Shown: one piece after another, positions 10,373 to 22,032 of the stretch
Numbering within the stretch: position 1 is the first letter of the stretch
How the letters are laid out: each line of letters starts with the position of its first letter
NCBI GenBank assembly: GCA_030077755.1
Contig: JAQJZZ010000008.1
Location: 4,340,001-4,404,000, forward strand
Reading direction: 5' to 3'
DNA length: 64,000 bases
Origin: Filosporella fistucella
Lineage: Eukaryota > Ascomycota > Leotiomycetes > Helotiales
Notes under the pieces: generated by a model
The model's input: the letters and a program-made list of their open reading frames with translations, nothing else
The model's database searches: none
Told to the model about the DNA's origin: nothing
Made by a program: the position numbers and the translations under genes

Positions 10373-11243
10373 ATGTCGCATAATTGTTTCTTTAAAATAT
10401 CTGCTGCATTCATATTATTCTCGGTTGACCTTGTATCTGCGCAAGTCAATGGTGTGACTTTCCTCTTTCCCACCGAAGGTCTCACATTCTATTATCAAGA
10501 TACGATTAATGTCACGTACGAATCGAATTTCTCTAAGCCGTTGCTATATACGTTTTGCAAGAAGCCAAACAAAACGACTCTTCTTACTGGTATGTTCGCG
10601 GATTGTCCACGCTGTTTCATGACTGACATTCTCGATTACAGAGCAGGTTAAATCTGTGGCACCATTCAATAGTTCACAACTCGTCGAGCTGGAATGGCCA
10701 GAGGTAACAACATGTTACTGGAATCTCAGACCGAATAGATCAGTAGGGTTCGGAGCGAATAGCGAGACCGTAACCATCATACCGACAGCTCGGGGCGCGC
10801 GAGTTGCAACTTTCGGAGTCGACAGCCCTTCAGCTACTTCGACCGGCACGAATACTTTCAGTGAAGCAACCTCAAGCGGAGGTGGGATCAGCTCAGGTAG
10901 AAAGATCGGGATTGGCGTCGGTGTAGGAGTGGGAGTTTCTATACTTTTCATTGCAGCCATTGTAGGATTTATCTTCATTCGAAGGAAACGCGCAAGGGCT
11001 GTTTCAACGTCACAGACCCCAGCGACCACGTATAGGGAGCCGGATATCGGGGCACAGAAACCACCACAAAGTGGTGGAAGTGGAGGAGGAGACTATATGC
11101 ACATGCAACCGGTACACAGTGATGGGACACCACAAAAGCCTCATGAGTTAGCAAGCAACGTTCAAATTGCGCCGACGCACGAGATGCCTGCTAATGAAGC
11201 GAGATACGAGATGGAAGGAGAAGGGGCAAGACCGCTGCGGTGA
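10373..11243 (+). CDS. single-pass surface protein, signal peptide plus SKG6-like membrane segment
   Basis: Exons 10373-10589 and 10642-11243 flank a GTATGT...CTGAC...ACAG intron, giving 272 residues; an in-frame ATG at 10349 would add eight. A signal peptide (CFFKISAAFILFSVDLVSA) is followed by an extracellular domain of about 120 residues with cysteines and N-glycosylation sequons. A Ser/Thr/Gly stalk comes next, then a Gly-alternating membrane helix (IGIGVGVGVGVSILFIAAIV) ending in the stop-transfer RRKRAR. The cytosolic tail is polar (GGSGGGDYMHMQPV). This is the common fungal sensor/adhesion-like layout: WSC or SKG6-type topology without a WSC domain. Ligand and partner are unknown. Confidence 0.78.
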
Positions 11244-11680
11244 CGGAAAAGTGTATATTATTGATGATGCAGGATCTGTTCGGAGTAAGGTAATCGCGAT
11301 GTCGAGATTTGGAGCCCAGCCTTTCGAAAAGTCGCCGAGAGTGGTTTCAATGAGGTCAATCACAAATAGTGGAATAGTGGTAGCTGCGAAACAATGGTCG
11401 CGACTTCGCTCCAAGGATATGGAAAGGAAGAAGGACGAACTTGGAATAGAAGAAGGAAGAAAGGAAGAGGAATTGTCAAGATCGAGCACCAGCATAGATC
11501 CAAAGTTTTGCAGAAGAGCAGCAACAGATACCAGCCATCGAGAAGGCAAAATTAATTTACGAAAAGAATTACGAATCACTCAATCTATCTCATAATGAAC
11601 CAACCACAGAGGAAAAGGTTCCTTGACTGCAATCAAAATTTTCAAGGTTGCCTATCTCCCGCGGCGACATGAACAATGCG
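11244..11680. other. convergent intergenic region, no gene seen
   Basis: Purine-rich on the plus strand, giving long overlapping open frames on both strands (11148-11595) that mirror one another and have no domain. I read it as 3' flank. Confidence 0.45.
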
Positions 11681-14600
11681 CTAATCACCACCGCATCCGC
11701 CGCCTCCATCGCCACCCGAGTCTCCCCCTGAATAGCCACCTGAGTCTCCCCCTGAGTATCCCCCAGAATATTCCCCCGAGTTCCCAGAATCACCGTAACC
11801 ACCATAGTCACCCGCCGAGTACCCAGAGTTCGCTGCTGCAGCGGTATTTGAGGAGGAACCATAATCTCCACCTCCACATCCGCCTCCACAATTTGAGGTG
11901 TGTGAAGTAGTGCTGGAGCGCTGTAACTATAGTTACTACGTCTGTGTTTAGAACATAGAGAAGAAAAGAACTGCTATGTGAGGGTCTAGAGTGTTTGTGG
12001 GCAGGCTCAGGTAGAGGTGGGTACCAATTCGAACTTTGAATGTTATAGTTTGAGATAGGGTATAAGTCTGCGTAGATGCTACTTGTGATTGAGAATGCCA
12101 TTTTCTCTTTGACAGATCTTTTGGATTTCCCCAACATTTGTGCTGGTGAAGAACCGCCGTCTCCCGAACCAATGGTTCTGGATGTTGATATCGCCCTTGC
12201 TCTATGACCTGGACGATTGTTCATACTTGAGCTTCCTTATAACCATCCATTATATGGATCATATTGAGTGTATCGAGTTTGTCCGATCTGGAAGCTATCT
12301 TGGAGTGTAGTTGCCGATGCCTGTGGCTTGGTGGATGGTGGCGGAGACACATGGTGATCCCGTGCGCTTTCATTTATCGCACCCAGGTGGCCGTGACAGA
12401 CGCGGTAGACCTGGTCCATGTTTGGTTGAGCATCTGTTGCAAAATCGTGCAATCTTTTCACTCGTTCCTTCTCGATCACATCTATAGCTGCGGTCATAAT
12501 ATAGAGGTTCCGACTCAATTCCGACATAGAGTCACGCAACCGGGACTTCTGGGACATCAGGTTGGATCGAGCCCGCCTGATACTGCTATGAACACTCATC
12601 GCCTTCCAAAGCCTTCGAAGTGAGAGCCGTACAGCACTCAAGTTTCGGTAGGGAGTATTAAACAAAGGTTCCCAATGCACCAGTAACTCCCGGTATAGTT
12701 GTAGATCTTGTCTCTCTCGAAGAACCGCATCAATGATTAGACTATACTTTCGAAGTATTCTTCCTCTTTTTTCATCATATATTTTATTTGCAGTTTCGAA
12801 GAATCTTCGAAGGGCTATCTCCTCCTCGTTTGAATCATTGTTCTGTAATGCAAATTCCGACGACGATGAATACAGTTCATCGAAAGCTTTGTCCCATACA
12901 GCGGCAGTCATCGCTCTACCAGTTTCTAGATGATTTGAGTTTAGTGTATCGTCGTGATTGATGACACGACCGATGTTCTCAAGACAAAAGGTATGATAAA
13001 CCATGCCTAGCAATTGATGGGTATGCCAGAATATATCAATCTCCGGGGTGGGTACAAGAGTTGTTGATGTGTCTCTCATGAGGTGCATAAATTTGAGATA
13101 TGACGAGTAAGATAGAACCATATGATGGAGGAACAGTACAAATCGTTTGTGTGAAAGTTCTCTGGCGTTTCACTGCTTCAATCAAGTCCAGACTAAAATC
13201 AGGCCAGACCGTACTTTGGTAATTCTTCCAGAACTTCGGACGAATATATTGCAACAATGACCCAATTTCAGGAAATGGATTCTTGCGATTATAGTCATGA
13301 GCAATAATCGGAGCTCGCTCGGAATGTGGAAGAGGCTTGTTCAAGTACAGCCATATTTGGGAGATGCGTATGACTTTTATTGTCCAATCATCAGCAGTAG
13401 TCCAAGCGTGACAGCCTTTGAAAGCTGTGAGATTGAGTGTCTCCTTCTGATCTTCCTCTTGGTCAAAATTCCAATCAGTTCTTGCCTTGAAAGGATCTGC
13501 GAATTCCAAGTCATTGCTGAGATTGAGAAGATCGGCGTGGTGGAAACCGTTTGAACAGAAGCGCATTGCTTTACAACATTCAAATCTTAATCGATATACA
13601 TCCAGTCTCTTGTCTAGGCGGTATATCAGCCAGTCAGATGTTGTTAATGCAGGCTTGGTGCCACAGAACAGACATGGATGAATTCCATCCAGATTTTGTG
13701 GTATAGGCAGGATCTCGCCATCCTCAGGGAAAGTGTTCCATATCTGGTACTGCGTTGAGGGGTACAAATCTTTCCATGACTTTTCTGATTCGATATCACT
13801 CCAGACGCTGTTATTTATAAGAGCGGCCAGTCTGGTAAGAGGAAATCTGAGACGGTCAACCTCAATGTTCCAGCGTCTCCGTCCCAGGTCTGAGTAGAAA
13901 TGAAGTGGCGACAGCATATGGGCGTGAAAAAACAGAGCGACGTCCCTAAAGTACGTCAGAGACCTGTCTTTCTTTCGCCATGGGCGCGCAAACCGAAAAA
14001 CTTCAGAGCACATGGTTTCATGGAGGCATTCGAAGGAAAATGCAAGTGGAGTAGGGGTGGAGGGACAATTACCAGGGGGTAGTGGCGAAGCAGCAGCACC
14101 TTCCATCTTTGACAATAAATCTAAAAACTGCACATAACGAGTTTCTGAAATTGCTAGACATACATCCATGTAGCCATAGCTGTACCATTCTTGGGGTTTT
14201 TCTAAAACCCATCGTTGATACGGGTCTTCACGCGGTTCCCGGTTGTCGTGGGGTTCTTTTGTACTCCACACTTGACCTGTATGGGGGGCCTCGACATGAT
14301 TCATGAGCTTGCGAAATAATTCCAATACAATAAGATGAGCCTAAAATTTTCAGTCAGTATCTCTATACGCCTGCGAAAGATGGACAAATTGATATAGACA
14401 TACTTCAACAAGATCCTGAGCGGCTTCGCCAGTAAACTCGCCCGGTGATTCAGGGATATAATTTGCAGGCATGATATTCCCGATGCCGATTGAATCCTGA
14501 ATGTCGAGAGAGAGGAGATTAGCTTCAAGTAAAGTTATAGATGGTACGAGTAGACGCAACAGGCTCTCTCTCATATAGACAGAGCCAGGTCTCACATCGC

Positions 14601-14937
14601 CGAGAAGATAACTCGAAAACCTGCGATAAATCATAAGGCCGACCAGTGCCTAAGACATGTGGAACGTAAGTTGTAAAACATCTCCTCTTAGTGAAGATCC
14701 AATGACTATGGCGTTCAACAATTCTAGCGGTGAGAGTTGTGGACTAACGTGGCTTTTAATGCACTGCCTCCACCTCTGAAGTGGCATTTCGACGAAGCGA
14801 AAAGAGCTTCTAAATTGGAAGGCGAATGTCCCTATTGTCTGAGACATGCAGCTTTTGAGGGGGGTACATGGTGACCTCAAGCAATGATGGACTATGGTGT
14901 TGGAGTTTTTCATTTGCCTCGAGGAGAATGCTTGCAT
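11681..14937 (-). pseudogene. glycine-rich domain-containing protein (GRDP-like), apparently disrupted
   Basis: Minus-strand segments match the fungal GRDP family. A canonical intron (GTATGT at 14403, TACTGAC, TTTTAG at 14341) joins AAQDLVE to AHLIVLELFRKLM. VALFFHAHMLSPLHFY (about 13,900) and PTPEIDIFWHTHQL...INHDD (about 13,000) are the two paired family motifs, with a zinc-like CLFCGTKP between. The 3' end encodes a Cys/Gly/Tyr-rich tail (CGGGCGGGDYG, then GGYSGGDS repeats) to a TAG at 11681. Two breaks are seen. The frame shifts by one base near 13,145 with no usable GT-AG pair. An in-frame TAA at 12,239 also interrupts the path to the Gly-rich tail, with no plausible donor before it. A TAG at 14,650 could be the acceptor of a 99-nt GTTAGT intron. 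The true start is uncertain. Alternative: sequencing errors in a live gene. Confidence 0.6.
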
Positions 14938-17218
14938 AGAAAAGTAAAAAAAAAATTTATTGATACGACATCGCAGGCAGCTTAAATAAATAGGGCTATG
15001 GGCGTCGAGACTCTCGCAGCTTCAAGCGTGCTTAGCGCTCTGTGCTCACTGAAACTGTGCCCTTTAGGCACTGAGGTAGGTCTTACAGAGGGGGAAAACG
15101 GAAGACGATTTGAACTACGATTAGCAAGTAAGTTGAAAGCCATTCTTTCAAGTGAACTCCACATTATTCTATAAACCATCTAAAAGTCAAAACATTGCCA
15201 TGAATTTTGGGCCAACAGCTAATGTAGGGGACCGACGACAGAATTACCCTCAAACGCAGCCAATGCCAACAAACAGTCTTCAGGGTACCTGATATCTTTC
15301 AATTTTTTTTTTTAAAATGTCTACATGCTGAGATAGGAGTTAATCCTTTTGCTGTTAAGGAGATAATTGCTCATTTAGCTGGTGGTCAAGTGGCCGGTGC
15401 ATGCTTGTCGGCAGTTGCATTATGATTCGACTCGAGTCCATGAGCATTCAAGGCGGTAGACATCATTGTGGGCTAAACATGTATGTGCCCTTAGGTGATA
15501 GAGAAGTAAGGCTGCAAGAAAGTAGTCTTTTCAATCTTTTGACGTGCCGTCAAATTGAGGAGGACAAAAAGAACTACTTCTGAAGGAAGGACCCCACTAC
15601 TTTTTCTTGCCTTTCGTAAATGCGTATGGTATATGACTCAGTGATCTCACACAGCCCTATCATCTCTGTCAAAACGTTTTGATGTTAGACGTCATTATGT
15701 CAACTAAAACATATATTCAGGGGAGGCTATACCGATGTCGGTTGGCTTCATCCTCTTCGCCATAATTCAACCCCTTTTTAAGCGAACCTAGGGACGAGGG
15801 GGGAGTCTACGCCCAAATTTTGACAATAGAGAGTCGCCCTAATTTCAACTGTGGGAGATGAGATATATTATAGTACATTTGATTTTCGACCAAACTCCGA
15901 CAATTATTATAACCTGCTATAAGTTTATTTGTATATACCCCTTGAACCAACCAGATATGTGCGAACTGGGATCTTCACTCGATATTATCTAAAGATAAAT
16001 TGAATTCGATATTTTAAGGTAGTGCCACTCGTATTGCTTATTAACACCAAAAAGATTTAGTTTTCATTTGGGTTATTGAAGTCTTATGTAGATCTCAGAA
16101 TACTTGTCTCCCATAGCCCAAGGCGTGACTTTCAGAATCTAGTTTTCAGACTTCTGAATGCATTTCGTCAGAACTATTTCCCTACCCTCAAGCCCACCAA
16201 GCATTATATATTTGACAGATTTCCCTTTTCACCACTTGACTCTGGTACAACCGCCGACTGTGTATAGAATATTTTCTGGATTACTAAGATAAAGGCTGCA
16301 TAAACACCCCCCGGCCAGGTGTGGGTCTCTCAACTCAAACATCGTCAAATACGAGTCGCCACTACTTCAAGCGACGAACACCTCATATTACGATATAATC
16401 ATGCTTTTACCTACATCCGCGACGCTTCCCGCATCGGCACATGTTGGCACTACCATCTTCTAGCCCAATTATGGTTTGCCGTCCAGTGTATGAAAAATAC
16501 GAATTGCGGAATTATCCACCAGATCCATGGGATATCATTTTATAGATTGTTTTTAGCGGTGGTAGCCGTGGTTCTCATGGTGTGCCGTCATGTATCTTAT
16601 ATAACGAGGATACAGCTTCTCCGAAGAGTGGTAACAGGCGCGGACGAAGATACTGAGCGACGGGAGAGAATACGACAAGCAATGGTAGCAGTTTTTATGG
16701 CACCAAGGAGGGAAGGAGACCCAAACCAGTTTGTTTGAATTTGAGAGACTTTGGGTAAGAAGGAAGCGAGAGCGGTTTCATTTTGAGCGATTAGCAAAGT
16801 AGTAGTTAAACAATGGAAGTGCGGTGCTCTAGGTGATTGTTGTCACCATGCTCTACGTTGCCATTACATCGAGTTTGTGAAGCGTACAAAAACTACCCGT
16901 ATCAAAACCTCAGCCCCGGTGATTCGGAGATCTTCAGAATTATATCCATTCCTTGACCAAGAGGTGGGGTGATTTGTGCATAGATGCGTGTCGACCCGTA
17001 ACCATATCCGCCTATCCGCGCTCTCGGATCATGCTAATCGTACAGTCAGATCTCAAACTGGAACGCTTGTGGAAATCACCAGTCATGGAAAATAAAGACG
17101 TCAGATTTGTCCTAGACCTCGTTCTTCTCAGAGAATACTGTATCATTCCCCCTTCAACCTACGATTAGACGATTTATTGAACGACTACTATCGATGTACT
17201 GGCAACAAAGGCAACATA
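14938..17218. other. AT-rich gene-poor stretch
   Basis: From about 15.2 to 16.1 kb the sequence is visibly AT-rich with short T and A runs, few long frames and no recognisable domain. This fits repeat-derived DNA degraded by repeat-induced point mutation, though no element is identifiable. A short hypothetical frame at 16490 is listed separately. Confidence 0.45.
16490..16738 (+). CDS. short single-pass membrane protein, doubtful
   Basis: An 82-residue frame from ATG 16490 contains one strong hydrophobic helix (FYRLFLAVVAVVLMV) followed by a basic then charged segment (LLRRVVTGADEDTERRERIRQ). The frame is open back to about 16319 without another ATG. No splice signals, homologue or domain are recognised. 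Confidence 0.2.
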   Translation: MKNTNCGIIHQIHGISFYRLFLAVVAVVLMVCRHVSYITRIQLLRRVVTGADEDTERRERIRQAMVAVFMAPRREGDPNQFV

Positions 17219-18619
17219 ATGATTGACGCTAGTCTCTCCCTAGAGCAAACTACTCCTCGCAGCACTGCCCATAAATTCGCATCTACTCATCTTACCACTG
17301 CACGCGCGACATATTCCGCAGTAGCATCAAATGAATCGAAGTTTCGGTCCACCCTTCCACTTTACCGGGAAGCTGTGGCTGCTGGTCTCATTCAATCACA
17401 AATCCCGACACCACTCGGTGGTACAGGTGGAACTCTCCTGGACCTTGCGTTGATGGTAGAAGAAATGTATTCCGTGGATACAAGTGCTTCCTTGATAATC
17501 TTCGGTACTGGTTTGGGACTGAGCCCATTATTGCTAAGTCCCGATGAGGAGTTGAAGGAAAGATTCTTGAAGCCATTCCTGATGAATGAAGACCAGCCTA
17601 TTGAAAGCTTAGTTCATAGTGAGCCTGGCGGAACGGACAATTGGCTGGAAGTCGGGGGAGGATTGAAGACCACAGCGAGAAAGGATGGAGATGATTGGAT
17701 TTTGAGCGGAGACAAGGTAAGCACTGCACTCTCGCCCTTTTTCGAAAAGAAGAATGAAAGCTTGAGCATATGACAAAACTTTGGGCTACCAACTGTGGAG
17801 GTTGGGATGGCAGAGGAGCTGATCTCGAATGCGTGAGCTGCCGCTTTGAAGATCCCTCTGATCCTAGTATATCATCCAAACATCCCTCAGAAACTGCGAT
17901 GATTCTCATCGTCACAAGAGAAGTCGTGGCATCCAACGAGCTTTCTGCCTATCAGGTTCTCAGCCGTCCAGAAACAAGAGGTCATAAGCTGTTTCAGGAC
18001 CGCACACCAGATTTACAAATCTGCGAGTTCCAGGCAAGAATCTTCTAGCTGCGCTAGGAAAAGGAGCTGCGTTGATTGAACAAGCCTTTACCGCATCAGC
18101 AGCTATTGTGGGTGCTATGTCTGTGGGTGTTATGAGACGCTGTTTTGATGCCACGTTAAAATATGCCAAAACAAATGGCCGGAATGGGGCCATGCCAATT
18201 ATCGACAGGCAAAGTGCTGCAGATCTACTGATCAGTATGAAGATTCAATGAGAGGCTAGCAGATCACTTATGTGGAGAGCCTGCTCTGCATTAATGCAAA
18301 ATCCGGATGCTGCTGAATTGGCGTATGAAGCGAAAATCTTTTGCTCTGACAATGCTGTTCAGTCGGTCGTTGAGGCTACGGCTGTTATGGGGCTGTAAGT
18401 CCATTCGAACGGTTTTCGGTAATACCACTAACATTAAATAGCACCGCATATGGAGAAGGACAACCATTTGGAGAGTTATTGAATGATGCAATTTGTCTTC
18501 CTATATTTGATGGAGGAAATGTTGGTATCAGAAGAAGACAGATTGAAAAGCTCTTCAAGGATCCAGAATACCAACCGTGGGCAGCGTCGTTTGGGAGAGG
18601 ATCTGTTATGCGCAATTAG
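17219..18619 (+). pseudogene. acyl-CoA dehydrogenase-like flavoprotein, broken by frameshift and stop
   Basis: The first exon (from ATG 17219) encodes the N-terminal helical and middle domains of an acyl-CoA dehydrogenase superfamily member: AAGLIQSQIPTPLGGTGGTLLD, then HSEPGGTDNW and DWILSGDK. The family continues with LWATNCGGWDGRGADL after an intron starting GTAAGC at 17716. Near 17,994 the frame must shift by one base to continue into FTNLRVPGKNLLA. At 18249-18251 an in-frame TGA interrupts the C-terminal helical domain. A last intron (GTAAGT...ACTAAC...ATAG) leads to PIFDGGNVGIRRRQ and a TAG at 18619. The acceptor of the first intron is poor. The locus is therefore best read as a recent pseudogene; it keeps high similarity to the family throughout. 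Confidence 0.75.
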
Positions 18620-19211
18620 TCTTGAAATACCGCGAAATAATATCATTCAATGTCTTACAAGTTCTCAATCCTACATCACATTTGACGATTCCTAGTTTGT
18701 GCGTTCGATATCAGGATGTATCCTGCTTGAGCGGATGTGAAACATCGCCATTTTCCCAAAAGCCCTGCGATATACTGCTTCACAATTTGTTGAGTGTTAC
18801 GATGCTTCGTACGAATTATTTACTCTGTAAATCGTTGTTTTAAGATCTATCGATGATAGGATACCAGATTCCGAGACGGATCTTCTTGTCGCCTTACAAA
18901 CGCTGTGCCGCTCGATTTATAATACCCGTAAAGCTAACCTCCCCTGAAAATCAGGAACCAGCACCATTTGCGGCAGATTTCAGGGGTTCACGCGCTAGAA
19001 TCTCTAAAAGTAAGCCCTAATCCGGCTACAACTGGGGCGAAGCAATACCCCGCCAAGCCGGGTATTGGAGCCCTTCTCGTATTGCAGGCGTGCAATTTCA
19101 TGCACTTTGTTGACGTACAATAATTGTGTTCAAATGTCATCTCTAATTCTTTCCTTACATACTTCCCTGCGATTCTTTTAAGCTTTGCAACTTGCAACTA
19201 CATTCATTACT
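18620..19211. other. intergenic region, GH76 promoter
   Basis: No gene is seen. An imperfect dyad at 19043-19067 (CAATACCC...GGGTATTG) with a CCCCGCC core lies 145 nt before the GH76 start and could be a regulatory site. Confidence 0.35.
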
Positions 19212-20654
19212 ATGGGGAAATCAGTCACACTCGTTGCCATCGCGGCTTTTTCTTTGACTTTCGGCGGGGTGAAGGGGTTGGAGGTTGATGTTAATTCTGT
19301 TGGTATGCCATTCTCAAACATTACCATTGAGCTCCACTCCATACCCTATTTTGCATTTCCAAACTAACTTTATTCTCCAGACTCTCTCAAATCCGCATCC
19401 TCATCCCTAGCCTCTAACCTTATCTCCTACATCCCCACCCAACCTGGCTCTACAATTGGCCTTCTCGAACCGCCCTACTTCTTCTGGGAAAGTGGTCTCC
19501 TATGGGATACCCTTCTCCAATACACCTCACTTACCTCGACTTCTACATATGCTTCTCAAATAACCTCGGGCCTACTCGCTCAAACAGGTCCCCATAATGA
19601 TTTCATGCCCCCAAACGTGACAAATCAGGAAGCAAACGATGACCAAAGCACATGGGCGCTAGCCTCTCTGACAGCAGCAGAGAGTTCCTTCCCTTCTTCT
19701 GGGAACGTGAGTTGGATTACATATGCAGAGAATGTTTGGAATGAGCAATTCCTGCGTTGGGATGAGACAACATGTGGCGGTGGTTTGAGATGGCAGATAT
19801 ACTCCTTCCTTACTGGTTACGACTATAAGAATTCACCTACCAACGGAAATTTCTTCCAACTGAGTGCGAGACTTGCGAGATATACTGGAAATAAGACATA
19901 TGTGGACTGGGCTACCAAGAGCTTTGAATGGAGTCAGAAGATTGGATTTGTGGACAAGAACTTCAATGTCTTTGATGGTGCGACTGTGGGGTCGGATTGT
20001 TCTGCTGTGAATAAGCTTCAATTTTCGTACGGAGCTGCTACGTATCTCGCTGGCGCAGCTTATATGTATAACACCACTACCGGAACAGACCAAAGTGTTT
20101 GGAAAACCAGAGTCGAAGGATTAGCCAACCGTACCACTGCTGTATTTTTCAAGGGTGGCATCGCGACCGAAGTGGCTTGCGAGGGAAATGGAAAGTGCAA
20201 TATTGATATGAAGGCCTACAAAGGCATTCTTGGTCAGGCGCTGAGTAGAACTGTTGTACTTGCTCCTTTCTTGAGCGCCAAGATATCGAGCCTCGTCCAG
20301 AGCACTGCGAAAGCTGCAAGTGCAAGCTGTGGTAGCGATGGAAAGGGATGTGGATCGGTGTGGAATGGCAACGCGACAAAAGGAGGTGTTACTGGAGCTG
20401 GAGAGCAGATTGGAGCTCTCAGTTTTGTGCTTGGAGGACTGGCTGCGAGTGGGAAAGCCCTTGTGCAGACTAGTAGTGGTAACGGTACCGGGACAGTTGG
20501 GGCGGATGGAAAGAATAGTACCACCGGGACAACAACCAACAGCGGCACACCAGCGGCTACGACGACAAAGAGTGAGGCAGTAGGATTAGGAGGAAGCAGA
20601 GTCGGATTTGTGGTGATCACTGGACTGTTGGTGGCCATGGCGGGGTTGTTGTAA
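19212..20654 (+). CDS. GH76 mannan endo-1,6-alpha-mannosidase, Dcw1/Dfg5 type, GPI-anchored
   Basis: Exons 19212-19302 and 19381-20654 give 454 residues. A signal peptide (MGKSVTLVAIAAFSLTFGG) precedes the GH76 domain. The domain shows QEANDDQSTWALASL with the catalytic Asp pair at about 117-118, TTCGGGLRWQ, and a Cys-rich C-terminal part (CEGNGKC, CGSDGKGCGSVW). A Ser/Thr/Gly stalk and a hydrophobic tail (VGFVVITGLLVAMAGLL) form a GPI signal. Length and architecture match Dcw1/Dfg5 proteins, which are thought to link GPI-anchored mannoproteins to cell-wall glucan by cutting and transferring the GPI glycan. The intron has a GTATGC donor and CTCCAG acceptor. I see no break. Confidence 0.93.
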
Positions 20655-21438
20655 GTAGCGTGCGAGATGCTAGATTGGATGGTGCAGAGGCAGACTGTAC
20701 TCTGATTCTCTGAATTTATAATCATGAACACATTGTCAAAGGATGTCTACACGATTCACGAATATACACTTCCTGTTTCTTCCAAGATCAGCTGGACGAG
20801 GTATATGGAGAGTAGGCAAAGCTCAGAGCTCATTATGAGGTGGAATCTCGTCACAGATAAATATTTTTCTCAATCTCTTCCTTTTTGGGGTCGCTTGTTT
20901 CGTAGTCGATTTCCACTGAATGTTTGGTTCGTATGCACGCAAGAAGTTTTCAATTGGATCGAAGAGCCACAAGCGTATTGAAAACGAACTGCGAAAAGAA
21001 AAGTTATGAAGCTACTTCTTACCTCGAATGGCTCGCTTCCCCTTTTCCGTTCGAATGACAGCCGGCAAGCGACAACCGTCCATACAGTCAGCTCATATTC
21101 AGCCAAAATCCCTCCTTAGAATCTGAAAGAGGCTAAGAACTTCACCATAATGCAAGGCCGGCACCTGATTTTAATATAAATGCCCCTCAGCCACCAGATC
21201 CGATTCGTTGCGAAACTCGCAGTATCTCACCTCGGCTGGATCTTGCTCGTCGGCCAACTTAACCATATGATTGTTCTGCGGCGAGATGATTCTGACATAT
21301 TGGCAGAAAACGAATGTCGAAGGTAATGTAATTGTTGGAGATTATCGGACGGGTTCTCAAAGGGTATAAGAATGAGCCGTTCCGAGGCGATAGCTTCGCC
21401 GATTTATTATTCTCCTAGCTTGCTCACCCTTCTTCACA
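20655..21438. other. intergenic region, no gene seen
   Basis: Short frames only. A TATA-like TTAATATAAATG at about 21,170-21,182 could belong to the promoter of the gene at 21439. Confidence 0.45.
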
Positions 21439-22032
21439 ATGCGTCGAAATATCACAAGGCTGTTGAATCTCACCACTTTGATATTCGCCTCAGTACCGCT
21501 TCTAGCCTACGCACTTCCAAATGTCACAGTAGTAGACATCGGCCACGGCACATGCTCAGGCTTCCCAAGCTTTCCTCATGCAGGCGACAATTCCGACGCG
21601 ATTGTATTCCACCCTGATCAATCATCAGCTACTCAGATCAACGGTCTAGCCACATCAATCTGGGGCAACAGTCTAGTTGCCTTCGACAATTCAACCGATA
21701 TCGCGAATACCATATTCTGCTGCGTCAGGGGAGTTGTTTTGGATGGATTTGGAGTTCGAAGCCTTCTCTTGTCGACAGCGTCAAACTATACCATGTTAGA
21801 GTTCACGGAAGATGGAGTGAAGCCGGAAACATATGCGCATGAAATTGATGGGGTTAGACAAGATGGAGTGTTTCTTGGGTACGCCAATGTTACGACATGG
21901 GGTTTCCAGAGATCGAGCACGAATCCGGATCAATATGTGGTTAGGTTGCTTCTGCCGGGTACCCACAGTTCTGGGGGAAAGGCAATGTTCGATATCGAGT
22001 ATAAGGGATTCTTGAAAGCTGTTCACCCTTGA
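21439..22032 (+). CDS. secreted protein of unknown function, intronless
   Basis: A 197-residue frame starts at ATG 21439 with a signal peptide (LTTLIFASVPLLAYALP). The mature protein has three cysteines (TCSGF and IFCCV), several N-glycosylation sequons (NVT, NST, NYT, NVT) and a composition rich in Gly, Val and Asp. No domain is recognised. The absence of introns and a small secreted product would fit an accessory, possibly host- or substrate-interacting protein, but that is speculation. Confidence 0.65.
   Translation: MRRNITRLLNLTTLIFASVPLLAYALPNVTVVDIGHGTCSGFPSFPHAGDNSDAIVFHPDQSSATQINGLATSIWGNSLVAFDNSTDIANTIFCCVRGVVLDGFGVRSLLLSTASNYTMLEFTEDGVKPETYAHEIDGVRQDGVFLGYANVTTWGFQRSSTNPDQYVVRLLLPGTHSSGGKAMFDIEYKGFLKAVHP

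Noticed and set aside
11148..11595. Two long open frames on opposite strands covering almost the same bases (142-143 codons).
   Set aside because: They mirror each other in a purine-rich stretch, lack domains and splice signals, and lie in the 3' flank between two converging genes.
14650..14652. In-frame TAG in the 5' part of the GRDP-like gene, at first counted as a third lesion.
   Set aside because: It can be the acceptor of a 99-nt intron with a GTTAGT donor at 14748, so it is not used as evidence of decay.
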